DNA of 64,000 nt from assembly GCF_026914185.1 (NCBI RefSeq), contig NC_070566.1:6820001-6884000 (forward strand), in the 5' to 3' direction. The notes beneath the pieces were generated by a model. It was given only the letters and a program-made list of their open reading frames with translations, was not told where the DNA came from and did not search any database. The position numbers and the translations under genes were made by a program. This stretch comes from Puccinia triticina. Taxonomy: Eukaryota; Basidiomycota; Pucciniomycetes; Pucciniales; Pucciniaceae. Shown piece after piece: positions 11,371-22,170 of the stretch; positions within the stretch are counted from its first letter, which is position 1, and every line of letters starts with the position of its first letter.

Positions 11371-12192
11371 CACCAGGAAAAAAAAGTAGTCACTTGATGG
11401 CAAGTGACATGATGCAGCTTTGTTTTCAGCTCCAACACTGCTCCAATGCTGCTCCGCTCCACCAGCACATCTAGATCTCACATGACAGGTGTCAGGATCA
11501 AAGCACTCAATGTGACAAAACTAGATGATGCTCATCCCCGGCCCTGGCCCAGCTGATGCTCAGCTGATTCTCAGTTTTTTCCCTGGCCCAGATGATGCTC
11601 AGCTTTGGCACCAGCCACCTGATGATCATCTTTGGCCCTGGCACAGCTGATGCTCAGCCTTGACCGTGGCTCAGCTGATGCTCAGCTTTGGCCCTAGCGT
11701 AGCTGATTTTCAGCTCTGGTTCTGTCCAAGATGATTCCCATCTTTCTCCCTGGCCTGGCTCAGCTGGCCCAGGACTGGGTCAAAGCTGAGCACCATCTGG
11801 GACAGGACTAGGAAAAGGCTGAGCAAGGACTGATACAAAGCTGAGCATCAGCTGCGCCAGGACTAGTAAAAAGCTGAGCATCACCTGGGCAAGGACTGGT
11901 CAAAAAGGTTTATTCCAATTCTGAGAGCGACCTGCGTGAAAAAGCTGAGTTTGAGCTGAGCAAAAAAGCTGAGTATGAGCTGGGTACCAAAGCTGAGTAT
12001 CAACTGGAAAGAACTGAGGATTAGTTGGGCTCATCAAAAACTGAACAGGACCTCCTTGGTAAATTTTGGAAGTTGAGGAGATTGCTGGGATATTGGGGTA
12101 GATAGTGGATAGATATTGGATAGATGGTAGGTAGCTGGCTGGAGCTGGTGTGATGTCACTGGTCATCAACTGAATATTTTATTTTCCTGGTG
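11371..12192. mobile_element. Harbinger-like MITE inside the outer foldback element
   Basis: The ends are CACCAGGAAAA and TTTTCCTGGTG, flanked by TTA on both sides (11368-11370 and 12193-12195). Deleting the insert with one TTA gives cttattattgtcc, exactly as in the uninterrupted copy near 51200. The interior is full of degenerate gctgatgctcagc / gctgagcatcagc units in both orientations. The 3-bp TTA duplication suggests PIF/Harbinger-type transposition. No ORF of note. Confidence 0.65.
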
Positions 12193-13004
12193 TTATTGTC
12201 CTCTGTCAATTCATTTGGAGTTTTTTGAAGCTTCCTTGCATGCTTAAACATCCCACCAATAAAAAAACAATTACAGTCATTTGGGGACCTGGAATTCATA
12301 TTCCCACAGGCCAAAAAATCCAAATGATTTAGTGAATCATTTTGATCATGTATTTAAAGGTTTTAGAACTTTTTGGCCACTTTGTACAAGGACAAGGCTT
12401 TTAAAAATCAGTAACTTTTTCTCAAAATATGCCAAAATGCGCCAGTAAGTGGTGAACCTTCCTAATATAATTTTTGAAAGCCTTATTCTTGCACAAAGTG
12501 GCCAAAAAATTCTAAAATGGCTCAATAGGGGGTATCAAATATGACAAAATCCACCATTATGTAATTGATGGGTTTGAAAAAACCCACCATTTTTAAAACA
12601 TGCTGGTCCTTCTTCTACTCCATTTTGGGAACCACTGGTGACAAATTTCATTTTTGGCTAATTGACTGGTTTCTAATTGTGGATTTCTCATATTTGATAC
12701 CCCCCAATACATATTTATCATGATTCACTAAATTTTTTGGATTTTTTGGCCTCTGGGAATATGGATTCCAGGTCCCCAAATGACTTTAATTGTTTTTTTT
12801 ACAGACTTACTTCGCGCACTGCGGAAAACTCTTTGCGCACTGTGGGGGTTGTTGTCTCAACGTCCAGCCCCCAGTGCGCGCTTCTGCCACGGCTATTCGC
12901 GCACTGCATTTTCCGCCGAAAAAACGGCTTGCATTTCTTGAGATATTTTTTGATGAATCAATATAATGACTTTTTATGATCCCCCTAAAAAATAATCAAG
13001 TCAT

Positions 13005-14007
13005 TTAGGGGTCTCCTTGAGCCTAGAGAAAATTGACATGAAAAAATCATATTTTAACGCGGCAGGGACCTGTAATATCGCTTCCTGTGCCCCAGTAGCC
13101 CCAAAAATTTCACAATATCATGGTACATGTGCAAATTGATGACCTGATAATTTTCAGAATTTTCACCAGCTTTCCTGTAGCCCAAATAGGTATTGTGTTT
13201 ATTATTTTGTGTATATGTATAACTTTTTTGTTACACACACCAAAGGCACAAAATTTTGAGAGCACAGAGAAATATGCTTCAAATTAATTCCCTGAAATTC
13301 CTAGCAATAGTGTGTCATTATAAAATGAGATATAAGGGGTGCGCAGCAGGCTTAGTAGGAAAATTACTGCTAACTGTATAGCTTTTTTGTTACACACCCA
13401 AACAGTCCCAAAATTTCAGAAATGTTTTCATTGTGGATATTCTCCGCGCCATAAATTTCTTGGCAATAGTGTGCCATGATAACATGAGACATAAGGGGTG
13501 CGCGGAGGGCTTAGTAGGAAAATGGCTGCTACATGTATAGATTTTTCTTGCACGCTGAAACAGTCTGAAATTTTCAGGAATGTTTCAATTTTGCATATTC
13601 TCTGCGCCATAAAGCTCTTAGCAATAGTGTTTCATTAAAACATGAGATAAGTTAGCAGTCATTTTCCAACTAAGCCCGCCGCACTACATCTCATGTTATC
13701 ATGACACACTATTGCCAAGAAATTTATTGCGCAGAGAATATCCACAATGAAAAAATTTCTGAAATTTTGGGACTTTTTGAGTGTGTAACAAAAAAGCTAT
13801 ACAGTTAGCAGTAATTTTCCTACTAAGCCTGCCGCGCACCCCTTATATCTCTGGGAAAAATTCTGAAAATTATCAGGTCATGAATTTGCACATGTGCCAT
13901 GATACTGTGAAATTTTTGGGGCTAATGGGGCACAGGAAGCAATATTACAGGTCCCTGCCGCGTTAAAATATGATTTTTTAATGACAATTTTCTCTAGGCT
14001 CAAGGAG
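13005..14007. repeat. Inner foldback unit with tandem modules of about 160 bp
   Basis: The outer arms are inverted: ggtctccttgagcctagag at 13008 versus ctctaggctcaaggagtct at 13992. Inside, a module running from cttagtaggaaaat through ttttttgttacacac, aaatttcagaaatgttt and ctccgcgccataaa to aacatgagacataagggg is repeated in tandem about three times (13340-13680) and then once inverted (13680-13850). The same module, diverged, builds the foldback arms at 41383-41862 and 44916-45432. Confidence 0.6.
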
Positions 14008-14571
14008 TCTTGAATTCTGCTTGCCGTTAGACACCTGTGTGATAGCCATGCGACAGAGACAGTAGAATCTCTTCCTGTTGTCCATGTTTTCAGCGCTTGC
14101 TCCCTGACATTCCCGAGTCCGCTCCTTCTTCATCCCTTCCTGACTCCTCATCTCCTCATCAACTCCACCGCTTTCTCAAAACTTTATCCTCAGCTTTCTA
14201 CATTGCCTTTGTCGTAACTCTCATCTCAATCCTCAACATTGCTCAAGATCAAGATCAAAAGCTACTCTCATTCGACCTTGATTCAACTGCTCATCAAGAA
14301 CGGCTCAACTCTCCAATTTGGTGAGAAAAGCACCTCAGCCTCAATCCTTCCCATCTTGGCTAATTGTCTCAACTCTTTCCTTTCTTATTTCCAGTGTCCT
14401 TGTTCCTTGTTCACCTTCTTTATTTAGTCCTTTGGTTGTCTTATACTCTCTCTATCCTGTGGTGGTAAATTGCTCTCTTCTTATATTTGTTCTTGTCTCA
14501 TGTTTTCTCATCTAACTCCATGTCTTTAGTCTGGTTCTTGATTTCTTAGCAATTCAGATAAAATCCTCACA
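14008..14571 (+). mobile_element. Solo LTR, family X
   Basis: The unit begins tcttgaattctgc and ends cctcaca, flanked by AGGAG at 14003-14007 and 14572-14576. It contains ctccaatttggtgagaaaag, shared with 52780-52798 and, inverted, with 24417-24435, and resembles the solo LTR at 24150-24992. A single LTR with 5-bp duplication is what recombination between the two LTRs of a retrotransposon leaves behind. Confidence 0.6.
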
Positions 14572-15146
14572 AGGAGACCCCTAAATGACTTGATTATTTT
14601 TTAGGGGGGTCATAAAATGCCATTCTATTGATTCATCAAAAAATATCTCAAGAAATGCAAGCCGTTTTTTCGGCGGAAAATGCAGTGCGCAAAGAGCCGT
14701 GGCAGAAGCGCGCACTGGGGGCTGGACGTCGAGACGACGACCCCCACAGTGCGCGAAGAGTTTTCCGCAGTGCGCGAAGTAAGTCCGTTTTTTTATTGGT
14801 GGGATGTTCAAGCATACAAGGAAGCTTCAAAAAACTCCAAATAAATTCACAGAGGACAATAATAAGCTTGTCTATTGATTGGTCAAAAAATAATTTGAAA
14901 AAGTTGCGCCCTTCACGCGCAGTGCGCGAAGTGTTTGCAAACTTTGCGCACTGCACAGTGCGCGAAGAGCTTTTTGCAGTGCGCGAAGTAAGTCCGAAAA
15001 AAAAATAGTAATAAGGGTCATTTGTTTTACACCTGAGACAAGGGAAAAAAGAAAAGAAAAAAGAGTGACCAGGAGACCGGAGATAATTTTAGTGAAAGCG
15101 TTGCTCGATTAAAGACGAAAAGTCAGCTTGAACAAAAGGGAGATAA

Positions 15147-18100
15147 TCAATCCTTTTGAGAGGGGAGTAGTAGGAGGTCATCGCAAGCGACAGCGAGGGA
15201 AATATGATTACCGAGGGCGATGGCCTTAACGATAGTAGCTTCGTGAGATAGATGACAAGATTTACGGATAGCGCGGGAAAGGTAAGGGGCGAGAAGAAGA
15301 GGATCGAGGGGCCAATTTTCGGGGAGTCTTTCGAGGCTGGAGTGGAGCGGGATCCGGGCGGGGTGACGGGCAAGGAGCAAGCGGACTTGCCGGGCCGCCG
15401 AAGCGGAAGAGGCCGATGAGTTGATCAACAGGTCAAACAGGATCCCGATTAGCGTGTCCGTTGTCTCCCCAGTCTCTCTCCCTCCCCTCCCACCACCTCG
15501 CGCAGAGCGACCACCCTTCCCCATCAAGCCCAGCCTCTGCCCGGAAGAAAGTATCGTGCCGTGTTGCAGGCTGTACGTTTCTGCCGACCGGATATCTTTC
15601 AAGGTCAGAGCCAATAGGGAGAGTGCCGGGCGATGTAAGCCGATCTGAAAGCGTCCATTATTAACCCACAAACAATTATCATCAAGCTCCAATTCACATC
15701 GTCCTTCTTGAATGGTCAATCTAGACGTACTTTGGAATAAACCATTGCACGTTCGACGGCTAGTAGCTCTGCGGACCCACCAATATCCTCGATGATCGAC
15801 CGGATTTGTTGGGCGTCATAATTTGCTCGATCATTAGAGTCTGACTGGTCTAGACAAACCAAGAGTTTGGCACGCGTTGTGAGCGCGTCCGAGAGCTGCG
15901 AAGACGTCTGATGATCGGGACCATCGGGAGGCGAGGCCTGCAAAAGAAAATCGACGAAGGATTGATGCTTGGGCTCTGGATCCTCAGCATTCTTCATGAA
16001 CTCGTCAACCAGATTCCTGAAGAAAAGGATCGTGGGCGACGGCCCTTCTTCAGCACTGATACGCAACAACCCCTTCAGCTTGTCCAAGTATCCTAAGATG
16101 AGTTTGGTACGGAGGTTCACTAGACGATCAGCAGCCTGCCCGTCCAACAAACCATCGCTCTTCCGTTTCCCATTTACCCCTTCTCGACATTCATCACGCA
16201 AAATGGCTTCCTCCAAATACAACTCGGCGGCTTCTTGACTGACTTCACGTAAACTCTCAAAAGTCGCGTCCACATTAAGCTCATGAGCAACTTTGGCTTC
16301 AACTAGGATCTTGACTGCCAAGTGCCGGTCGAGAGATGCCATCCATATCGCATACTTTATAACAAAATCCACTTGTTCACATTGTAGGAGAACTGAGGCC
16401 ATTCGGTTAAGGTCATAAAGAAAGTCTTCATCCTCATAAACTTTGTCATGAAGTCTGTTGAAAAGAGGACCAATCATCAACTCCCCTGCTATGATACTTC
16501 GCGAGCTTTTCTGTTCTTCTTTTTTGTAGGGGTGGATGATTCACACCATTTGATATGCACAAAACTTACTTGGCCCAGATATCAAAAGCTTCGGAAAAAT
16601 TCTGACGCTTCAAGTAAATTTCAGCGAGAATACAAAAGCATTTGTTTTCGAGCAAGACGGGTTCGATTTCAGCAAAGACGCAAGAGTTAGGCCGTTCGAG
16701 GATCTGCCTGAGAGTTTGATAAGCTTCAGGGTCGACTTGACGACGCTCGGACAAGAGCTGGACGAGGGCGGTATCGATGATCTACAGGAAAGAAATTAGA
16801 AGGATGAGTCCGTAAGGCTTGTCATGACCAAGAAGAAGGCTGATGGTCGAAACTGACCGAATCAAGGTGCCGATTCGAATCCGACGCTCCGCCCTTTAAA
16901 AGCCTATCTCTCCTCCACCGTTTTAGATAGCGGAGCAAGACTTGGCGGGCTCTTTCCTGCAACTGCGCCTTGAGATCGACCGTCGGAAGGGCAGTATCGA
17001 CATCAGGCTTGATGTGGGGCGAATAATTTCGAACTAGATTAATTGTAACTTTGGGTCAGGGCCACAAGGTTGATGCAACATCAAAATCAAGATCCGCCAA
17101 GAAAGTACATAGCACGAAGAAAAATCAGACTGGGTGCGAGGGGACCGGATGTGAATTTCTCACTCTGCCCATAACGCTAGAAACGGTCGCAAGGTTAGAG
17201 TTGAAGCTGGTTCTAAGCACACTTACTCAGTTCTTCAGCACTTTTTACATCCCGGACCATTTCTTCCAGCCCGCTGAAGATCTTCAAAGTGTCGGTTTTG
17301 CAAAGATTATTGGCAACCAAGAGTGGGAACAATCGGATGAAAATACGGGGGTCTCCATTTCCCTGGAACCAGAGATTTCCAGCCTCTTCAAACCGACACT
17401 CGACCAGATAATGTAAGGAGATCTTTTGGTAGATGTAATGTAACTGAGTGACTTGTCCCGAACTGTCTAGTTCGGACCGTCGTGTTTGAGATCGTCGTGT
17501 CGGGGAGGGTGTCGAGGATGTAGCCCTCTGTAAAGAATCTGATGACCGACCGGCAAAAAGAAGCGCGTCGTCCCATCTATTTTGCCTGATTAATGTCTCC
17601 AATTCTGCTAAGAAGGTGCGAGTCGCCAACGCGTATAGTGCGTCACGACCAACCAACAGTATACGGGAGTGAGTGCCCGCTGTCAGACATGCTTCACGGG
17701 TTGGACTTTTGGCTTTGAGTGAACTGGGAGAGCAGCTGGGCAACGGACGAGCCTCCAAAGAAAATGGGACAGTATTCAGTTGAGAAGTATGTGATTCGCC
17801 GGGAAGGGAGATTCCGAATTTAGCAGATGCGAGTGATCGGGGATCCAGGCCGTCGGGGAGTGAGATGACATGAACAAGTTCTTGGGTCGCGAGTAGATGT
17901 ATTTCGATGGTGCCATTGAAAAGTAGAGCCAGTACGTGGTTCAAATCTACTGCTACACTACGCGGGTTTGATGGCCACTCCAAGGTTCCCCTCGAGGGGT
18001 CACCCGATGAGGAGACAAAGATACCAAGACAAGTTGAGCCTGTGTGTGAGGCAAGCAAGAACTCTTGAGAATTTGGGATGGCTGCCATCGAAGGACGATG

Positions 18101-19091
18101 GCGGGTCGCCTGAGAGGATGTGACGGTTGGGTCATCAGGGACCGGTACTGAGCTTTGAGAAATAGGTAGGAGAGGCATGACTTGTGGGGGCTGATCTTCC
18201 AATGATATGAGGTAGTACTGTTCGATATCTGAGAGTAGTAATGTCGATCCTCGGAGGAGACACTGGAAAGTTGCCGAGGCAAAAGCCACTTCGTGTACTT
18301 GCTGAACGCCATTCATACTCAAGAGGTAAAGGAATATGCTCTTCTTCTTGATCACACACATGAGTACATCATCGGGTTGATTTGATGATTGTATATTATT
18401 CTGATTATATGTGTGTTCATCCAGCGTAACAGCTGAAACGCCTCTGATGAAGGGGAATGATGAGGATGGACACGGCTGAAGGTCGGTGATCGAATGAAAG
18501 GTGACAGTTCCCTCTACAGAAGAAAAACAAATCAAGGTTCAGAAAGGAAAGCTGATACTGAATATCCAGAGCAACGCTCTGACCTGATAAAATGATGGCC
18601 AAGCCTACCATTGGCACCAGGATAAGTTTTTCAACGGCTTTAAGTTTCGACTTATCGGTAGCCGGGAACACCTGACAGTCCTGAAAACAACTTGTGTCGA
18701 TGATATCCTCTTGGGACGGGAATCCACTTTCTGGTTGTCGAGGACTAGAAGGCTTGGATAGTCTTCCAGAGACTGAGTGGGGACGCGGTTGGGGGTTGAC
18801 AGCGTCGGTTAGCCGGGCAGTATCTGAAGCCACACGAGTGTGAGCGAACCGACTGGGGGCTGGATGGGCCTTGATGTCTAATCCTTTCACGCGGCCATCG
18901 TTCGAGCCGACCCAGAGCAACTGGCCATGCCCATCGACGGAGCGTATTACCGGGTTCTTCGACGGTCCTTGCTGGGGTGGCTGGGATCGATCATCGGTTG
19001 GATTTCGATCAGGGGCGAAGACCGGCCGGATCAACCTGCGTAGTTCGAAAGGAGGCAAGAAGCCAGCCTGGGTCGAGTGCGTCGATGACAT
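15147..19091 (-). CDS. CNH/Vps39-TGFBRAP1 type vacuolar tethering protein (CORVET/HOPS subunit)
   Basis: Six exons on the minus strand join in phase: 19091-18584, 18513-17227, 17033-16858, 16781-16570, 16505-15731 and 15644-15147. The product is about 1151 residues. I chose ATG 19091 because FELRRLI follows it as in the family start. The N-terminal half is a CNH (citron homology) beta-propeller (LLWVGSNDGRVKGLDI, HVLALLFNGTIEIHLL). Next comes a Vps39-type helical part (YIYQKISLHYLVECRFEEAG, GDPRIFIRLFPLLV, DTALVQLL, LAEIYLKRQNFSEAFDIW), and near the C terminus SKIGLHRPALSLLALTLKD. Proteins of this family tether endosomes or vacuoles before fusion. VPS3 or VPS39 are both possible. The cysteine-rich zinc end known in some members is not seen here. 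Introns are 64-193 bp. No transposon enters the gene. Confidence 0.85.
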
Positions 19092-19682
19092 AAATAATTC
19101 GGCGTGTTTCTTATGTTGGTTTCTGGTTGGAAGTGCGAACTGATCGCCACCATGTGGCCAACCGCACCGAAGTCTGGGGTACCCCGAGGGTTCCCGGCCA
19201 GCCGCATTGCCATTGGAACAAATGAACTGTTCATATTTATAGGGATCCAAATTGGTTGTGCAAATTGCATAGACTTTTCAAGCTGATGTTCAAGACTTTT
19301 CTTGAACATCAACTGGCAAAAAAACATTCAAGAAGGCTTGAGGGGCCAAGTACAATGTGGCTTGCATCTTTTGCAACCTGTTCTGAAAGATCTTACTTGT
19401 AAGCCAACTTGCAAAAATGCATGCAAGTTGGGCCGACTTTGAAACCCTGTATTATGCAGAGCACCCCAACTCCTATCAACCACAGAATTTGTTACAATGA
19501 GGACCCCAACAACTAAAGTGACTTGCGCGAAATGGTTTGACAAGATGTGCCATGGCCAGGTGCTCATGAACACTTACATACAACCTGTGGTGTTCCTCTC
19601 TTTAGAAAGCTGTGATTCATTCCTTCCCCTATGGCTTGGACCCAACAAATTGCAAGATCCCGTACCCATTTATCTTCTGCAG
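19092..19682. other. Region upstream of the VPS-type gene
   Basis: About 590 bp between the VPS-type start codon and a transposon. It probably holds the promoter and 5' UTR of the minus-strand gene. A short inverted cluster of cttgcaagttgg/cttgtaagccaacttgc type lies near 19390-19440. No other gene or RNA is supported. Confidence 0.4.
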
Positions 19683-19691
19683 CCAAAAGAA

Positions 19692-21029
19692 GGGTCTGCC
19701 TTTTTGCACACCAAAAAATTACCCCGCGCACACCAAAAAGGTGTGCAAGTTTGTGCACACCACATTAGTTGGTGTGCATGTCTGTGCACTCCAAGTTCCA
19801 TGGAGTGCGGGTCAGGCGCTCCAAAGACCACGCTTCCCTGGAGTTCTCAATGACCAGTCAATGCTGGTCATTGGGAGGCCTCATCCCTCTTGATGACCGG
19901 TTACAGACCTGTCATTGGGAGGAAACAGCCCTCTCAATGACCGGTGCTGGTCATTGGCAGGACTCATCCATCCCGGTCCTCGGGAGGAAACAACCCTCTC
20001 GATGACCAGTGCTGGTCATAGGGAGGAAAAATCCCTCTTGATAACCACTGCTGGTCATTAAGATGACTCATCCCACTCATCCCTCTCAATGACCGGGACA
20101 GACTGGTCATTGAGAGGTTTGCTTCCTCCTGATTTCCTCAAGTTGACCAGTCTTTCCTGGTCATTGGGAGTAAACAACCCTCTCAATGACCGGTGCTGGT
20201 AATTGGGAGGACTCACCCCACTCATCCCTCTCAATGACTGGTCTGTCCCGGTCATTGAGAGGGTTGCTTCCTCCCAATGAATGGGACAGACCAGTCATCA
20301 AGAGGGTTAATTCCTCCCAATGAGCAATCTGTACTGGTCATAAAGAGGGATGAGTCCTCTCAATTACTGGTGCTAGTCATTGGGAGGACTCATCTCTTTC
20401 GATGACCGGTATAGACCGGTCATCAAGAGGGTTGTTTCCCCCAAATGACCGATCTGTATTGGTCATCGAAAGGGGTGAGTGCTCTTGATGACTGGTGCTG
20501 GTCATCAGGAGGATATTGATGACCAGCACCGGCCATCAAGAGGGGTTGTTTCCTCCCAATGACCAGTCTACCCTTGATGGCCGGTCTGCAGCGGCCGTCA
20601 AGGCGGGAGTGCAACAAGGTGCACTCCAAGGTTTTTTGGAGTGCACAGGTGTGCACTCCAGAATTTGTTGAGATAGTATGCTTATATCTATATCTGTATG
20701 CTGCAACCATGACACAAACCAATCTTGTATATAGTATCTAAAGGATTGCTTCTGGGGTTTCCTTCCTTAGTGAATCAGAACCATTTCCTTCTCACTCCTG
20801 AGTGTCACAGGACTTTGTGCCTGTGAACCTCAGTGTTCATCCTTTGTTCCTCTCAACAGCATTTCCTGGAGTGAAAATAGTTCACTCCAAAAACCACATC
20901 TTTTTGGAGTGAACTATTTTCACTCCAAGAAATGCTGGAGTGCACACCTGTGCACTCCAAAACACCTTGGTGTGCACACCTTTTTTGGTGTGCGCGGGGT
21001 AATTTTTTTGGTGTGCAAAAAGGCAGACC
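19692..21029. mobile_element. MULE-like non-autonomous element packed with palindromic satellite
   Basis: Terminal inverted repeats of about 55 bp begin GGGTCTGCCTTTTTGCACAC at 19692 and end at 21029 with the complement. CCAAAAGAA flanks both sides (19683-19691 and 21030-21038), a 9-bp duplication typical of Mutator-like transposition. Subterminal zones carry many ggtgtgca and ggagtgcac units in both orientations. The centre (about 19840-20600) is a tandem array of imperfect palindromes of the form cctctcaatgaccggt...accggtcattgggagg. No transposase is encoded. Confidence 0.7.
19840..20600. repeat. Palindromic satellite array
   Basis: Roughly 18 units of 35-45 bp. Each is close to a palindrome built on TGACCGGT/ACCGGTCA and is separated by aaacaaccctc or actcatccctc spacers. 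Similar units appear at 23640-23790 and 45800-45930. The array lies inside the MULE-like element. Confidence 0.7.
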
Positions 21030-21303
21030 CCAAAAGAAACACTGGCTTCTGGTGGGTATTACAGGGGGGGGGGGGATAAACCAATTGCCCCTCCTATTTT
21101 GGCCACCCGTCTGACCTCCAAGAGAGCAAAAAATTGTACCAGTCATATCCTGAAGGGTCTAAATCTCTACGCTCAGATGCAATTGTCTTAGATAGCTACT
21201 TTATTTCATGTTTGCACTCTCTTCCATTTCTCTTTTTCTATTTGTTCTTGAACTCTTTGCTTCTTGTTTGTTGCTGTGAATCAACAAGAAGGAGATGCAA
21301 AAT

Positions 21304-21629
21304 TTTCAAGCCCGCCCACATGCGCACTTCACAAACATGTCACAAGACGCAACTCCAGCCTATATAGTCCCTCCATTCCTCTTTCCTAGCTCAGCAGAAA
21401 CTTGACCCCGACTTCTCTCTCTTCTGAGCTAGGTATGTCCCTTTTTTCTCTTTCTCCATCTTCTCTTTTCCTCCCTTCCTCAGTTGTACGTAGCAGAGAC
21501 TTGACCCTGACTTCTCTCTCTTCTGAGCTAGATGCAATAAAGACCCCACGTTGGCATCAGAAACCCTTGAGACCTTCGTCTCTCCTGAGTGCCAGCGCCT
21601 AGCCCAGTGAAGAGCTTCCAGCTCTTACA
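21304..21629 (+). repeat. R1 left LTR
   Basis: 326 bp, collinear with 31245-31570. It contains cctatatagtccctcc (TATA-like) and an internal duplication of the acttgaccc(c/t)gacttctctc block. It ends CTCTTACA. Confidence 0.8.
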
Positions 21630-22163
21630 CTTTTTTTTTCTGATCCCGACAATAGGATTTTTTTTTCTCAAACTCTCTCCAAACTTGATCACAACGGACC
21701 CGTTTGACTGACAACGGGATTCTGACTACTCCGCTGTGTGGACTATACAAAATAAACTTTCTCAACCTCCCTGCACTCCCAAACTTGACAAACTATACTG
21801 AACAGACTGATTCCCTTTCCAAACTCAACTTCCCATCTTCACAGACTCACAAACTTATCTTGGCTTGTATTGATAAGACAAGAACTTGAGGACTTTGACT
21901 TCCCCCTACTCTTCAACTTCCTCAAATCTACCTTCTGACCTGCTCGTCCAACCCAACCCTTCCCTACCTGTGCGGCTATGTTCATCCCATTCACCCCACA
22001 TAGCCGCCCCACCAACCAATTCCTTGCCTCTGGCAAGCACGAGGCACGCATCAGACAGCTAGAAGGGATCGTAAATCTCTTGTTAGCTAGAACAGAGCCT
22101 GCTTGGTCCCTTGTCCATACAGCTCCCCCAGTCGGATCATTCCGGTATTTGATTGATTGAGGC
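21630..22163 (+). other. R1 internal leader and ORF remnants
   Basis: Pyrimidine-rich leader after the left LTR. A short open frame (about 21978-22160) contains SGKHEARIRQLEGIVNLLLA, a possible coiled-coil start of a gag-like protein. It stops at the insertion site of the 22171-24137 element. Not assigned to a family. Confidence 0.35.
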
Positions 22164-22170
22164 CTTGAAA

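Larger units (their letters stand above)
12802..14787. mobile_element. Second hAT-like foldback element nested in the first
   Basis: Its arms (about 12802-13005 and 14577-14787) are inverted copies starting CAGACTTACTTCGCGCACTG and containing the gtccagcccccagtgcgcgc block. Both flanks carry TTTTTTTA (12794-12801 and 14788-14795), an exact 8-bp target duplication. It sits in the T-run of the outer element that is uninterrupted at 51620. The interior holds another foldback unit (13005-14007) and a solo LTR (14008-14571). Confidence 0.7.
11234..14996. mobile_element. Outer hAT-like foldback element, carrying nested insertions
   Basis: Terminal inverted repeats start CGGACTTACTTTGCACACTG at 11234 and end with the complement at 14996 (right end slightly diverged). 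They extend over about 140 bp, through the gaccaatcaatagacaagctt block. Both flanks are runs of at least eight A, consistent with an 8-bp target duplication. Removing the inserts at 11371-12192 and 12802-14787 leaves a foldback element matching the intact copy at 51072-51829, including ggggacctggaattcatatt and its inverted partner. It has no transposase gene, so it is non-autonomous. The 8-bp duplication points to hAT-type mobilisation (inference). Confidence 0.7.

Noticed and set aside
19840..20600. CRISPR-like array of palindromic repeats
   Set aside because: Units and spacers are both repetitive and variable in length, the array lies inside a transposon with inverted ends, and the genome is eukaryotic.
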